From Lingula anatina (Eukaryota; Brachiopoda; Lingulata; Lingulida; Lingulidae), in assembly GCF_001039355.2 (NCBI RefSeq), contig NW_019775946.1, positions 241,399 to 305,398 of the forward strand: a stretch of DNA of 64,000 bases, in the 5' to 3' direction. This document shows, in pieces, positions 49,349 to 63,900 of the stretch. Under the pieces are notes generated by a model that saw only the letters and a program-made list of their open reading frames with translations, was not told the origin of the DNA and did no database searches. A program made the translations under genes and the position numbers. Positions within the stretch are counted from its first letter, which is position 1, and each line of letters starts with the position of its first letter.

Positions 49349-50345
49349 GCAAGGAGGGAATTAATGCAACACCGATACTGCACTCAACAGCTCTTTCCGC
49401 GCGCCATTCGAATGAAAACGCTCAGCAGCAATGAATGCGTTTGCTTTACTGCCAAAGTTAGAAAGATACTGGAACACATATACAGGTACATTAGAATACT
49501 AAATGGTATGCTGTTATTTTATTTTTATCTACAGTAATAACTGTAGCGTAAAGATCAACATTTGAAACTGTAACAGAGTGGCGGACACAAAACGTGTTCA
49601 TTTGGCGATTTGCAATATTTTCAGGAAAAAAAGCTAATGATCCATCTTTAAACACTTTAAAGCAAATGTTTTACTCCTCTCCACCCTTTCTTGCCTCTGT
49701 TCCTTGTGTCCTGGTAAAAACAATAGGGTCACTATTTTTGGCAAAATACAATAATTAATATAGCAGAAATTTGCACTATATACATGTATTAGGTGATAGA
49801 GGAGATACCCAGCACCACAGTAAGACTATCTTCCAGTCTGTTTTGATATCTGGTGGATGTAGGAGATTCAGAAAAGAGGGAGTTCACCTTTTGTATCCAT
49901 CCACCTCCCTCATATGAAATCTCTTTTTTCGGGATATCTTGAAATTTACACAAGGGCGTTCTTCTGATTCTACTTATTTGATATAGGTATATAATAATAT
50001 ATCTCAAAGGTCTGGGTATGTTAGTGTATTTTTAGCATGTGTTCTTGTTAGTATTTAGCACTGGTACTCCCATGCCTCAGGAGTTGAATTTATATGATGT
50101 CATTTGAACCAGTTGTGGCATATGGACACTCCTTAAGAGCTTAGTATAGCTTCACGTTAGCAGCAGCCTTTGTATAGCTAGGTTCTCTCCCACTCTCCTA
50201 TGGTGCCATCACTCCTAAATAAGCAAACAAAGCAAGGAGAATCCAAAGTTTTACCAATATGGTAGGATGGTTGCTAATTGTCTGTGGTCAACAAACTTTC
50301 AGCTATTTCTTTTCTTTTTTTTTCCCCTTTCTTTTATTGCTTGTC
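49349..50345. other. EXOC4 promoter and upstream region
   Basis: The first 150 bp upstream of the EXOC4 ATG contain a CpG-containing CTTTCCGCGCGCC stretch (about 49392-49404), consistent with a TATA-less promoter. The rest is AT-rich with no exon recognised. Confidence 0.4.
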
Positions 50346-50521
50346 CTTAGACTACTCCTTTACCCCAGCATTTCTTCCAAGTTTAGCCTTTTTGGCATCT
50401 CCGTTGTGTTATTATGATGACCCAGACGCGTGTAACCAATCTCCAAGCAGACGCCCCGCGTGTACCTGGTCTCTGCAAAAGCGTGCAGCTAATGCTGGAG
50501 CAGACTGTGACAGCTGGAGGT
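50346..50521 (+). other. Candidate exon of an unidentified plus-strand transcript
   Basis: A long pyrimidine tract ends in CTTAG at about 50349. A GC-richer open stretch follows, ending at TGGAG|GTGATT near 50521. The open frame is cysteine-containing (LCYYDDPDACNQSPSRR, PACTWSLQK, ADCDSW). No family recognised and no neighbouring exon could be joined. It could be coding, untranslated or chance. Confidence 0.25.
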
Positions 50522-51596
50522 GATTTCAGTGTGCCTGGTTATCATTTTACCTCACTTTCACAAATTACGCCTCCTGTTTGGCGGGCTGTCAGCAAAGGGG
50601 AGTGCAAGCAGGCTGCAGGGAACCAATGAACTGGTGTGTTTGCTTGAACTGGGACTTCGGTGGCTAATTCATTTTCGGGGTAATTCAGCTGTTCTTTACA
50701 TCTGTGTTTTTTATCTGTTTTTGTTGGCATGAAAAAAAAAGAGAAAACAAAGCTTTTGTCAAAAACTGAATCTTGGAAAAAGTTAGGGTATTGTTAGTGG
50801 ATTACTATTTGGTATTATTTTTTTACCTCATTTTTGTAAGATTATGATTTATAGAATGTAGGTAACAGTGCTTTTATGGATGTTCATTAATTAACTTCAG
50901 TAAGTTCAATCAAGTTTTTGATTTTCAAGGTTAGCTTAGAAATTAAGGGTTATACATATTCATATCTTTTTGTTGTGGATTCTTGAGATTATTATACTGT
51001 GTCAACCTTTTACTTTTGATTCAGCTGCATATATAACTGATTGTTCTTTCGCTCTTCACCTGCTGCTTTCCATTCACTCTTGTCTATCTGTTTCTGTCCA
51101 AATTGTCTGCCTAGATGATATAAAATGCAGGTGTATCTGGAACATCTTGCATCTTTGCCCAGTGATTCATGGAACAATACTTTAAACCCTGTGCTGTGCA
51201 TGCAGGCATGAATGCCTGCCAGATAATTGGGAGCTAATTACATAAATTAATTTGCATTGATTTTATAACACACAATGCAGTATTTTGCAATTCTCGATTG
51301 CACTGTTGAATCCTCGATTGCATTGTTGAATCCTGACGCTAGTCCAATTACAATTTTTTGCTTAAAATGAAACAGTCTTGTTGTTATTTTAGCTTTGGCA
51401 TGATGTATCAGTTCCATTAGTTTTCTTTTCCAAGGCCAACAAAGATTTCAGTGAGTATTACCCTCGTGAATGGAAGCAAAAAAAAAAAAAAATGAAAATA
51501 AAGGTTTCAAATCATGTATCACCTTCATCCCTCAACCCCTTAGTCACAATAGACTTTCCTGTTGAACCTTCCAAATATGGAGAAAATCTTTTTGTA

Positions 51597-51713
51597 GGCA
51601 TCTGGAGTGCATCAGAATCTGGGGGCTCTGTTTACCAAGCTATACTTAGATTTTACTACAGCGGGCACCCACTTTACTACACATTGATGGTAGCTGCTGA
51701 CAAGTGAAAGAGG
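51597..51713 (+). other. Candidate exon (possibly untranslated) on the plus strand
   Basis: Acceptor-like CTTTTTGTAG ending near 51596 and strong donor GAG|GTAAGT after 51713. The open frame stops inside it (GACAAGTGA), so it would be non-coding or a chance pairing. Confidence 0.2.
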
Positions 51714-54092
51714 TAAGTTTGAATGTTTATTCTTAGTGGGTAAATCTATTGTGCTTATGAATTACCATTATTTAAGTTAAAATTAATAGAGCTTTTTAAG
51801 TCTTGATTTTTTTTTTTTACGTTAAAATGAAATGGGAAAATTTTTGCAGTTTTGGTGTATGTGAAGTTGAGAGCATTTTAGAAAACTGCTAATGTTGACT
51901 TACAGGTAGATTGAATAGATGGTTATGTATCAGATGTGCCTTACTCTGTCTATCTGTGTATTTTGGTATATTGAGAGAGAGAGAGAAGAAGAAGAAGAAA
52001 GTCACAGTGGGTTTCTGCTGATCAGAATGAGGACAGCATGATTCACTTCCCTGTAAAAGAGGAGTGGAGTTGACTCAGAAATCTCATATGTGCAAGAAGA
52101 AAGCTTGAAACAGTGTTGTACCAAGTGTTTCCTTCAATTAATAGAGTTCTTTGGTTTTTTCTATCTTCAGGAAGTGTTCATATTCTCAGAAGACATTTGA
52201 AGTTTGAATGCCGTTTGATTTTAGACTCCTTATACCATTTGTATGAAATTAATTTTTCTACAAAATCATCTGTGAAGTACAATTTTTGGAATAACAATTT
52301 TTTTCACGTAACCTAGAAATTTGGAATATTCTAACTTTTACTTTCTGATGTACACTTATTTGATTCTAATAATTTATCTTTATACATTCTGTACACAGAG
52401 CTTCATGGGAATTTCAGTATAGCAATGTTATTGATGCCTGATCCTCATTGATAAAGAGAGCTTCTGATTAATATCTCTCTGTTAAGGGTTATGTAGACAT
52501 GTTTACCAGAGTAAAGTTTACATTAATCAAGCTATCACCAGGCCTACGATACCCTGATGTGCCAGGCACAGCTGTAGACCTGTCTATGTGATGTGCTATG
52601 CTGTAATACCTGTCTTCACTGGCATTGGCATCTTTATGTAATACACATAGTCTGCATATACATAGGAAGACTGATACCCTGTGTTTCATAGTTTGATTTG
52701 AAACTTGTTACTAGAGATTGACAAGCTTGTATTTGTACATGACAGATAGCTCTGGTGAATGATATATGGTGTTTAATTGTCCTTATGTAAAAGATGTATG
52801 TAATACACTGGCTATTGGTCTTTGTGTATAAACAGAAATGTGATAGATGTTGCCCATCACTGAATCTGTCTCATTCAGTTCTGGCATAAAATAAAGCAAG
52901 TGATGCAAAACTTTGGAATAACTCTAAACTGTTCTTCATCAGAGCAGTCTGACAGACTTGGCCTTTTGCCAACTCTAGCTCTGCCAGGTAATTGAAGTGT
53001 ATCATGGGTGAATTTATGGGGCGACTTGACTTCCAGTGAATTTTTTTTTCAGAATAAGTGAGTTCAGTTTTTGATTAGAGTGTTGTTCTTTAAGGGGACC
53101 TTTAAGGAAGCCATAAAATAGACGTAATCCTAGGCAACCCAGGGTGATCAGCTGGAGGCTGGCTGGGTTGATATTCTAAGGAGGCTATAAAATATATGGA
53201 GTCTAAGGTATATTGTTTAAAATGGTTAAAGTTAGTGATTTATTGGGAAAAAATGAATTTCAAGATTTAAGTGAACAAGTAATCCTCATGGGTAATGTCA
53301 GTTTTAACCCAAGGACAGATGAGGTTTCCAGGTACAAAGTTTTAGGAAGAAAAATGAAGATAATTATATATTCTTCAAAAATTCATTAAAAACAATCCTG
53401 TCAAATGTTGCAGATATCAAATAGTTTTTTTTATTTTTAGATTTTTTTAAATTTTGTGGATGATAACAGTGGTATTGAGATGAGGTAAGTGACTTATTTT
53501 TGGTTCAGTTGCCTTAAAACCTTTCCTTTTCAACACAGCAGAACCATATCAGTCTTTTACAGTAAAATCCAGTTATTATAAGATCTAAAATAAACCTGAA
53601 TTTCAAAGAATTGATTACAATGCAAGATTTCATTTTTGAAAAAGAAAAAAAAATGCTTTTTGTCCTTGTACCTTTGTAAATTATGGGCTGGGCTGGCATG
53701 TTTTAGTTACAAGCTTTAACAGCAAACAGTATTTTAATACACACAAAGTTAAAAAGGCGTTCAAGCTTCTGTATATACTGTGGCCTGATTCTGTCCAGAT
53801 CCCTGGTTGTATTCCTTAACCTCCCCTGGCTTATCTAAAATTTGTCACCCTGAATCTCATAGCCTGTCCTCCCTCAGAGACTTGAGGTCTCCTTGTAGAC
53901 TTAACCAGTGATGTGGCAGGGTGTTTGGTGGGCAAACTTGTCTCCAGAGTCAATAAAAGGAAAAAAAAAAACAATTGAATAGGAAAGTGGGCTCTAAAAT
54001 TCTGGTGATGCTTCAGGATGATTAAAGACTAAAGATGTATCCCACCCAAAGGGTCTCCTACATGTAAGTTAATTCATACATGTGCTGGCTTT
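51714..54092. other. AT-rich region without recognised gene
   Basis: Contains GA-rich repeats (51972-52000) and T-runs. No frame shows family features. Confidence 0.5.
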
Positions 54093-54098
54093 GATTTG

Positions 54099-54973
54099 TA
54101 CGGAGCTTTGTTAGTATCATATTAACTTTTTTCTATTTTCATTTAAGTTTTATTTTATGGAATTTTCACCACGGTGAAAATAATTTACACCGCGGTTGGA
54201 ATAAATTTTCACCACGGTGGAAAATAATTTTCACTGCGGTGGTAATTCCGGGCCATCTCGGCCCGGGTGATGAATAGGTAATGAGAACCTTACATTTGCC
54301 AGATTCCGTCACGGTGCATGCTATTGTTACATACACACAAGGTTGGGGGATCTGTTCGTGGGGCCACTGCCGTTAACTTCAGTTTCCCATCTATATTTAC
54401 CACCTATATTATTAAAGTCCCGCTTGCAATTTTATGCAAAGGGTATCCCATTGTTATTACTAAATACTTAACGTTATTTTTGGACAATGTATTTTTAAAT
54501 ATTTTTGTGATGTGTTTCTTAGATCTTATCTTAATAGATGTAATCTCGGTCTCTTCGGAAAGGTTTCTTTCTACCAATATTCCCAATAATACGCAAGTTA
54601 TTATAGAGGGAAAAGCCACGTACAACATTGCAGCATTTCAGTGATTTTTAATCTATTCGAATACTGCCCGCTTCCTCCAGATTCCTGGGATGATTGGCAC
54701 ATAGACCGGTTAAACCGCGTGCATGTGCATGTGCTTGTCTTTATCAACGTCCTTTCCAGACATCTGGTAAATGTTGGATTCATATAACCTACATGTATGC
54801 ATTACCCGGGCCGAGATGGCCAGGAATTACCACCGCGGTGAAAATTAATTCCCACCGCGGTGTAAATTATTTTTCACCGCGGTAGAAATAATTTTCACCG
54901 CGGTGAAAATTCCATAACATAAAACTTAAATGAAAATAAAAGAAAGTTAATATGATACTAACAAAGCTCCGTA
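54099..54973. mobile_element. 875-bp foldback DNA transposon with decamer arrays
   Basis: Arms of about 170 bp (54099-54268 and 54805-54973) are complementary. The ends read TACGGAGCTTTGTTAGTATC. The flanks carry GATTTG at 54093-54098 and 54974-54979, a probable 6-bp target duplication (a TA duplication is an alternative). Each arm has four decamers of type CACCGCGGTG spaced 21-22 bp. The interior has no transposase. Confidence 0.8.
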
Positions 54974-54979
54974 GATTTG

Positions 54980-57900
54980 TACATTAATTCAGAAGGAAAA
55001 AATAATAAGAAATCATTTTGTACACTATTATATAAAATTCTGCCAAAGTTTTTGTCCAGAACTGCATAAATGTAATGGTACATATACGTGGGATATTTTT
55101 AATTTTCCAACAAAGGACACAAGCCAATGCTACATGATATAGAAGGCAGTTGGGTTAAGGTTGTGAAACTCGGGGTGAAAGGAGCGAGAAAGAAAATATC
55201 ACAAAAAAATTCATAGTGAGTATATATCACAGAGAGTTCATTGACACAATTAAGATTCAAGAATCTCATCAATCAGCAGAGCATAGGTGGCATTTAAATT
55301 ACTTACCAAAATAATTTGTATTGGTAGATGTAATGGATTATAGAATAGATTTGTAATATATTTGCCATCTGTAGGCAGAGTTGTGCTTGTCCCTGATATA
55401 TGAAGCCAGGTAGATTGATATGTGAAGTATGAGTAGTGCCCTGGAAGAGGCCTGTAGGGCCAGGGTACTCTGAAGGAAGCCTGTCAGGTGTTGACAGCCA
55501 GTAAAGGTTTTCATTCAGGTATCTATTTCTTAGTGCTCTGGAAAATTTAATTCTTGAAAATCGCAGATTAAATGGTGCTTCAACCTTTGAAGCAGTAAGG
55601 TAAGGAGGGCTTTTATTTTAAATCCCATTTCGGTTTTAAATCTTGTCTATCTGTTCTGTTTCATGTGGGTAAGTTTTAAGGTCTTGGTCCATTTTTTCTG
55701 GCCTGTTTCTATTTTAGCATGTCACAAATTAAGTGATCCACTAGATAAAAACCAATTTGAGGTTATTGTGGGAAAGTATCATTTGGCTGTAGAAGTATCA
55801 GCATCAGCTAGATTATCTGGGTGAGGGGGCACCACAGAGACAAATCTAATTTACTAAAGAGAGACTGTAATTATTTTTTCAATTAATTCAAAAGGTGACT
55901 GGTTAGCCCGTACTCCATATCACATAGAAGTACACTGGGAAGGAAACCAAGGACTGTTGAGGCTAGCTGAAGTGTCACTTGTGGTTAGTAAGATATGATT
56001 TAAAAAGTGGATAACAGATGCTGATTAAACCAAACTGAGCTGTGGCTTTCTTGTAAATTAGGAAGAAACAGTTGTGAGACAAATATAAAAGCCTGCCAAA
56101 AGGTTAGCCACAGGGAGACCAATAGGAGCCTATTTGATCTATGTCAGTGACTGTGTGTGTGTACATGCATATGTGTGTGTACTTACGCATGTGTGCGCGC
56201 GCCTGTATTTGTGTGTGTATGGAAGGGGGTGAAACAGACGTCACATATATATGTATACAGTATGTTTGATTGAAGTTTCAAACTAAGAAAAACTAAAGAA
56301 AGAAAGAAAAAGTATCAATTCCACAGGGTAAATTGAAAAAAAAAAATGGCAGGAAATAAAATTTAAACAAAACGTATCACAAGTAAAGACCAGAAAGTGT
56401 AACACCTAAACATTAATGCACCCAAGGACAAGGTTCAACATGCATGTTCCTCTTTTTTTAAATAGGTGACGTAAACTTCCAATTTCTAGTTGGGCAACAG
56501 ACCAGTCAGTACTCCCTGGCCAATAAAAGTCAATATTTGTTTTTCATTTGAGACAAGTTGGCAACTGCTGGTCAGGTGGCAGTCATACTGCGAACTTGAG
56601 GCCAGTTCGACTTCAAAACACGCCCTCCTGCAGTTAAATGGAAGCTGCTGATTTCTGACAAAACAATGAAATTAGCCAAGATCAACTCATTATTTCTTTC
56701 CATTGATTGTCATGGATTTTGGAAGAGTTGTGCTGCATGCAAATTTTGCCAAAAAAAAAAAAAAAAAAGGAACTGGATGTCGTTTTTCAACTGGTGCTGC
56801 CTGATTGACAAGACCAGATAATTGCCTGTCAATTGTTTTTTTTTACATTGCGGTAAAATCCAATTTAGCACCAACTTGCACTTGTACTTTTGAAGTTTTT
56901 TTTCCCCTGGACTGGCCAGATCCAACTTTTGACTCTTACAAAATGAATTATGTCGGGTGGTCACTGAAGAAAAAGGACATATTTTGAGATTCCAAACACT
57001 TTGGGTATCACACCCAACAGTTTGTTTTGCCATTGTCAAAATAACCTTGGTCTGTGTTATGGTTGGGTGCACCACATTGCCACTCCCGAGTTTACTGGTG
57101 GCTTGCAAAGTTTATGGCAGTTGTTGGAGATGGTGTTTGGGTTGGAGACAAAACCTCCTTGGTGTTGCCTACTTTAAAGCCAAGACCCAAGAAACCCTTG
57201 TAAAAGTGGTAATGAAAAAACAGCAACAGTTGTTGGTGGTGAAGTTTATGTTTAAAATAACTATCTTAAACTTACTTGGTAACTAAAACTCAAGCTTGAA
57301 GTATTGTAATGTTCAAATTGGCTGATATAGTTGACGTTTCTGTACAGATGGCTGTCTATAGAGACTGCTAGCTTCATTCAGCAGATTTAGCAGTAACAGT
57401 TTCATTTTGGCTTCTAACTTAAAATTCTCGATGGTTATTTCTTTTAACTTTTCATTCTGCCTTGATAAAAATTTATTTATCGATAACCAATTTGAATTAA
57501 TATTTACCAGTAAACAGCATATTAAGACAGTGGAAGATCTTATACATAGAATTTTCAAGTGGTTTAAATTTTTCCCTGTGCAGCCACCCACATTTGCCTA
57601 TCCTAAGGCAACTTGATACTTTGTATCTGTGAAGAGATGAGGGGGTCTCAAAATATGTGTTAAATGAGAGGGAATGGCATATTCCTATCAAACAGAAGTT
57701 GTGAATAACTCGTATGGTATTTTTAATTACTTACCTACTTATACACAGAAGAAAAAAATAAAGAGTTGCGAAATAAAGGGACAAACAAGAGCCAGTTCCA
57801 GAAACTGTGTATTTAGGGAAAAAACAGTTGAAGAAAAGATGTTGGAAATTTGAGAATGTGTTTATTGAATTGAAGTAAAACAATGTGACATTAAATTTCA

Positions 57901-60900
57901 TTTATATTGGCAATTGTTGCTATGGCATTACCTTGGCAACTATAAATGTCTAGACTACTGATTAAGAACGTTTTCTGTTGTGAGTTCAGCTGTTCTTATT
58001 TCAAGAGCTCACTTCTGGTGTTTATTTTACAGTTGGACTGGTGATTAGTTACTTAAATCACAAAACTGATTTTAAAAAAAAAAAAGGACGTAAAAAAGTA
58101 GGAAATAACCATCACAGAAATTGAAATGCAACCAGTTTATTTATGACAATAGTGTTGCTGTAAAGTACCTTGAAATTTATCTTAAAATTTCAAATTAATT
58201 TTTTTATAAGGATTTTTTTTCTTAGATGATAAGTAAATTGCTTCTTGCTTATTACAGTAATGGTAAACAGGACCATGATTATTAATCCAGGAAAGAGCCA
58301 ACAAATGCAGGTGGGAATGATACATGTAGCCTACCTGTTGCTTTCCATAGAAATAAGATTCAGACTTTGATATTGTATAAGAAATCATCCTTCTTCAGTA
58401 AGGAAAAACCTAGTCAAGATGTTGCACTGAAAAAATGTGCAAATTGTGTCATCCCAGCAATCAGTGGTGAATCTGGTAGCCAGGTGGCTCTTTTCATGTT
58501 CACAAATAGCCAAGTGTAGGAGGGTTTCCTCCTGTTCAGGAGCAACAAGTTTGGGGTGTGCCAATGTTCCAGCTCATGGACAGTGTACTTATACGTTTTG
58601 ACATTCCTTTGAGAGTGATTTTTTTATCAGGGATAGTTTCCAGTAGATATCACAATAGCTATCACGTTCTGAAGTTAAGGGTTGGTTAAGAGTGGTGTTT
58701 CTTTGTGACAAGAACTGTCCCAACTCTGAGTATGAGCAATGGAAATTCTCTGGTACTTTACCAACTGGCAGCCGCATGTGTATTGCACTCAGATATAAAT
58801 GTACCTGAGGCAGCTCTTGCTAAAATACGGCCTGGGATTTATTAATCGCCTACACAAACCCAATTTAAACCAGTACAGCACTTGGCAGGCCACCAACAGG
58901 TGAGAGTGATTTACCTGCCTGTACTGAGGCACTTCCAAATGTCATTTAAGTGGCTGGCTGTTTGTTATAACAACTTTTTCCAGTTTTCCTAAGTGGCCCG
59001 TTTTTTTCATGTCCATGGATGAAATGAAGTTTGGCAAATTACTGTAGTTGCTGGAGGTTAGCCATATCACAGATTAGCTGCTCAGAGCTTGTTGTTTTTC
59101 ATCCCATTACAGACATCTTGTGCTTATTTGATTAAGACATAGGAAGGTGTTTGTGTTATGTGCTGCCAAAAGATTTTCTTGCATGGTCCGAACTAGCAAG
59201 AAACCATGTTTAATATATTTGATAAATGAGTTGATTTTATTGAAAAAGAAAAGGCTAGCAGGTAAGAGTAGCTTTCTATTTCCTTTTTATGTTCCCTTAT
59301 GTTTTACTATAACCTACAAGTATGATCTATGCTTAACAGACTTACTAGTCTTTCTAATTGTTTTGAAGCAGTAAAAGTAAGCTTATATTTACCTTTTTAT
59401 TTCATTTTTGGTATAAATGTGTTGAGAGATCTGTAATTTTTCAAATGAATATTCAATAAATCAGCCTTTACCCATGTTTGGAGAAACTCTTCATGTCACA
59501 CATTTAACAGTCATTCTGGAAATAAGAAGTGACTGATGTTTGACAGGGTTCTTCCACTTTTCAAGTGACTCTTAAGTGTCTTGACAAAGCGTGTCAGTTA
59601 CTGTGACAGCTGGGACCAAGTCTCAATGAGCATTTTGTTGTGATCCTTGGGTCAGTTAGACCATTGCTCTAAGGCTCTTAACAGAGGCCATGTGATGACC
59701 ATAAAGAAAAGTCCAGTTGTGTTCATATTTCCTGATGTTTTTTTCCACTTTTTTTTTTTACATCCACCTCCTTAGATTTCCTTAAATGTCTTTGAAATGC
59801 CTGCTGCTTAAAGACAAAGACACCTTAAAGCAGGAAACAGGCAATGAAGTACAACTCCTTGGACAACCATTTCCAAATGTGCTTCAATTCAGCCAGCTGA
59901 AAATGATAGATGATCGCCATATTCAATTACGGTCACAAAATTTTAAAGGCTAAGGATATAAAAAGAAAGATTGAGAGATTTTGATATGACAGGTATTAAG
60001 AAGTATTGAAAACCTTTGTTGGTAGAGTTATAGATCAGTTACCTAAAGATATATTAATAACTTAAAAGTAAATGGGCTTTAAAAGAAACCTGAAAGCAAA
60101 GTAAGAAAGAAGTTACAAGTAGGTTGGTCATACTGTGAAAGTGATAACTCCCTGTCATTTGCACTAAAGCATATTTAATGGTGCGAACATCCTTTCAAAT
60201 GATATTGAATATGGATATTATGTTCAACAAAAAAGAAATATTAATTTTCAGGTGAAGTTGGTCAGGTGAAGTGGTTAGATTTCACCAGGAATTGGAGCAT
60301 TTCACAACCAAGAGCAATCACACCTAACACAATGAGTCACAACTGCTATGCATGGTACATAAGGTATCTGAAAAGACGACACTGAGGCAAACATGACCTT
60401 GCATCTCTGTGCAACAGATATTTTGTAAACATTAAATTGTAATTTAGAGAACAGTGTTTTCAAATGTTTATTAAAGTCAACATTTCACACCTTATAAAGT
60501 TTTAAGAGTTACAGGACTGATGTACTGACATGAGTTTTCTGATTGGAGCACTGTTTCCTTATATAACTGAAATAGTATTGCACAGTTGTTTTTGTGCTCA
60601 GAAAGAAATAATTTATTGATCTCTTAAAGGGAAAATTGTGAATCTCATGAGGAATTATTGCATTTACTATTGAAATCAGTCATGTATTTTTACTGATTGT
60701 GATAGAAAAAATCAAATCACACAATTAATTGAAAGATCTATTGAATTTAACTCTTATTAGTCAATCCATCTGGGCACAGTTTTTTGTATATTTTCGTTTG
60801 GAAGGAAATTAGCTGTTTACTCTGGAGAAACCTGTAAAGAAATAGTTTCCAGTCTTCCTTTTTATACTGAAGACTTAAATCATATTCTCTTACTGATATG

Positions 60901-63900
60901 TGTCATTTTCAAACCCACTTCTAAAAGATAAGAATGGAAATTCATTTGAAGTTAATTTCAGGAAGGTCAAAAATATACAAAGCCTGAAGAGAGTTTTTTT
61001 GTTAAACAATTCCTTATGTTTCAGTCCTTATAGATAAGAGATTTCGTGCTGTGATTTGAACTCCTTAAAATGTTTCCAGACATGTATCATAACGTCACTT
61101 TCCTTTTAGATAATGGTTATTCTTTCCTGTTTTGTTTTGTTGGTGTATCATGTTTTGTAGTTTTTCCTTTTTTTGGTTATTTGCCAGTCATTATTGAAAC
61201 TTGTAAAGATTTAACCTTTGATTCAAATAAAACAAAAACAGGTTTGATTTCAAATGAAGAGCATCTGATACATAGCTTCCCCCTTTTCACTTTGGTTTAT
61301 AAAGCTTAAAATAACTTTGAAAAAAAGATTAAGACAATCTAATCTAGGCATAGTCATGGCTTCATGATATAAGTCATTTTCAGGTTTTTTGTTTTTGAAA
61401 TCTCATGCATGAAATATTGTGCTTAACCCTTGACAGCTTAAGGTTTTTTCTGCCAGTAGAGGGCAGGGATAATGCCATTATGTCAAGTTTATATTCCATG
61501 GAGTACCACGTAAGCCACATAACCACACTATTACATCAGGATATTGTACAGAAGGAGTGAAAAAAACCAAATTTTACCATTAAGAACAATGGATTGCTCT
61601 TGTTGTGGCTTTTCCACCATTGAAGTTGAATGAATCAACCAAACCTCTCGTGACCTCAACCTCATGAAAAAAAGATCAACATGTTGTCCTTGCACATACA
61701 ATCTGTATTCATATTCAGTTGTTTGGTTAAGATTGCATATTTATCTTACTATGTCATCTGTAAAATATAAGTGACCTGTACACCGGAACAGGGGTATCAG
61801 TCAAATATATTCTATAGAAAACTTAATCTGTGTATTTTTATAACTGGCTTGTAGTTAAACTGTTTTTCAGGTTGGCCCTTTCATACTCGGCAGTGTACTG
61901 AGTATATCTGAAATATCAATCAAGAAATGAATTAGTTGAATTCTAAGAAAAACTCTACCATGTCACCTGTTGAATCAGTTTCAAAAAGAGTGTGGTGCTC
62001 AACTTTTTAAAAAAGGGATTATATTTCAAGCTGATCATTAAAAACTGTATAAACGGAATATTTGCTATCCCTTTCTATTAATTGTTCTTTTTTTGTCAAG
62101 TCTTTGGAGAGAAACTTCCATTTTTCTTAATAAGGAAATGACAAGTAGAAAGGACACATAATATCCAGTCTAAATTTGGCCCAACCCTTGGGGTCAATAT
62201 GACTGTACCATATTATTCAGAATGCCCTGCCTTTTAATTTACCCCCAATCCCCTGTAACAGGATGTAATACTTCTCAGCTGCCACCCGCCTACAATAAAA
62301 TCTTACATGTCGAGGGAAATTATGAACCTGTGAGATTTGGGTACACATAATACACAGACTGATTCATTTCAAGTGATTCTTTTGAGTGTAATGGGATAGC
62401 ACATTCATGTGATGTACATTACATAAGCAGGTTGCCCAGTCATTAACTAGTAATATCAAATACTATTTCATTTTGTTTGGAAAAAAACTTGTTCAGTGTA
62501 TTTAAAGTGAAAGCAGATTACAATTTAAAACAGTTTGTATCAGTAATCTGTTGAAACGGAAGGGGAGATTTGAATTGATTTGTGATATAAGAGGTATGTC
62601 CTGTTTCAGTATTACCTTCCTTTGCTATTGTACCTTTTCTGAATAAGGAAGTCCCCTGTTGTTGTAAAAAGAACTGTGTATAGATCTTGGATGTGACACA
62701 TTTCAGATTCAGTCTTGACCTCCCTTTGCTATTGTATTTTTTCTCAGAAAGGAAGTTGTCAAGGATTATTAGAATGATAAAAAACTCCATTGTTATCATT
62801 AAGTATATTTGTCTAGCCAGGCAAGAGGGATATAGTGGGGAATGAATGTTGTTCTTCATAATAAAAAGAATATCTCTCTGTAATACATGTATGCAGTTAG
62901 ATGGACACAATGACCAAATTGTGGTTTACCGGTGTATAATTACAGGATCCAGAATAGGGACAAGGGTCAAAAAAGGTCAACAAATGTGACATCCCTTTTA
63001 TTGTCCAAGTGTGGCTCCCTGGCCTCTGTGTGATACAGCTTAATAGAAGTAAAGTCATTAGTCCGGATTGTAATCAAAACATACATATCTGCAATGCATT
63101 GAGAGAACAATTGAATTTAAACTAAAGAAGGAAAGAGAAATTTGTTTGTGGGGAAATTCTGTGTGTCAGCAGTCATTGTGTGTGTGCAAGAAGTTGTGTG
63201 TAATGTCTTGGTATGTGTGTGTGTGTGTGGGGGGGAGGGGTTGATGTACAGGTATGACATGAAGATGAAATCAGATTCAGTCTATCATGGCTTAATGGGG
63301 TCAAAGTGCATGTGTCAGTGGCCAGGATATTTCACTGAAGTGAAAAAAAAATTTCCCTCACTTAGTGTCATCATAATCATAAAATTTTCATTTGAATTAT
63401 TTTCAATTGTTTGATGATATCTTTTGAGTGCAATGAAATATCAATATCTTATATTCATCTGATATACATTGTGAAATTGATATTTAATGTGTGATTAATT
63501 TCAAAATATTATTTATTTGGTGAGCACCATCTACGATAAATGTCTATTGTTTTTAAATGTGCACAACCAAATTGAAATATAATGATTGTTGACTACGCCT
63601 CAAACATGTAAAGTTAATAACATTGAACTCCTTTTAGGCCTTTCATGTTGGAACAGTCTGAAAGTATATTTTAATGTGGACTGTGTCGTTTATATCCAGG
63701 TAAAAACAACTCCAGAGTTAGCAAATGTCCATCAAAGAGACTAAGAAGGAATAAATTATCATCCAGGGTCCTACTTTGGCATAAAAAAGAAGACAGAAAT
63801 GTACATTTTCACCATCTTTAATTGTGTATTTTGAACTTAAATTTATTTACCTTACCTTCGGAAGATCCATTAATTCCTTATTAGTCAGATTTTTAAGGAA

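Noticed and set aside
56710-57108. 132-codon open frame on the minus strand
   Set aside because: Low-complexity phenylalanine-rich end over an A-run, no domain motifs, no splice context, and an overlapping open frame on the other strand; probably chance.
62518-62910. 130-codon minus-strand frame
   Set aside because: No recognisable domain and typical AT-rich intergenic composition; not supported as a gene.
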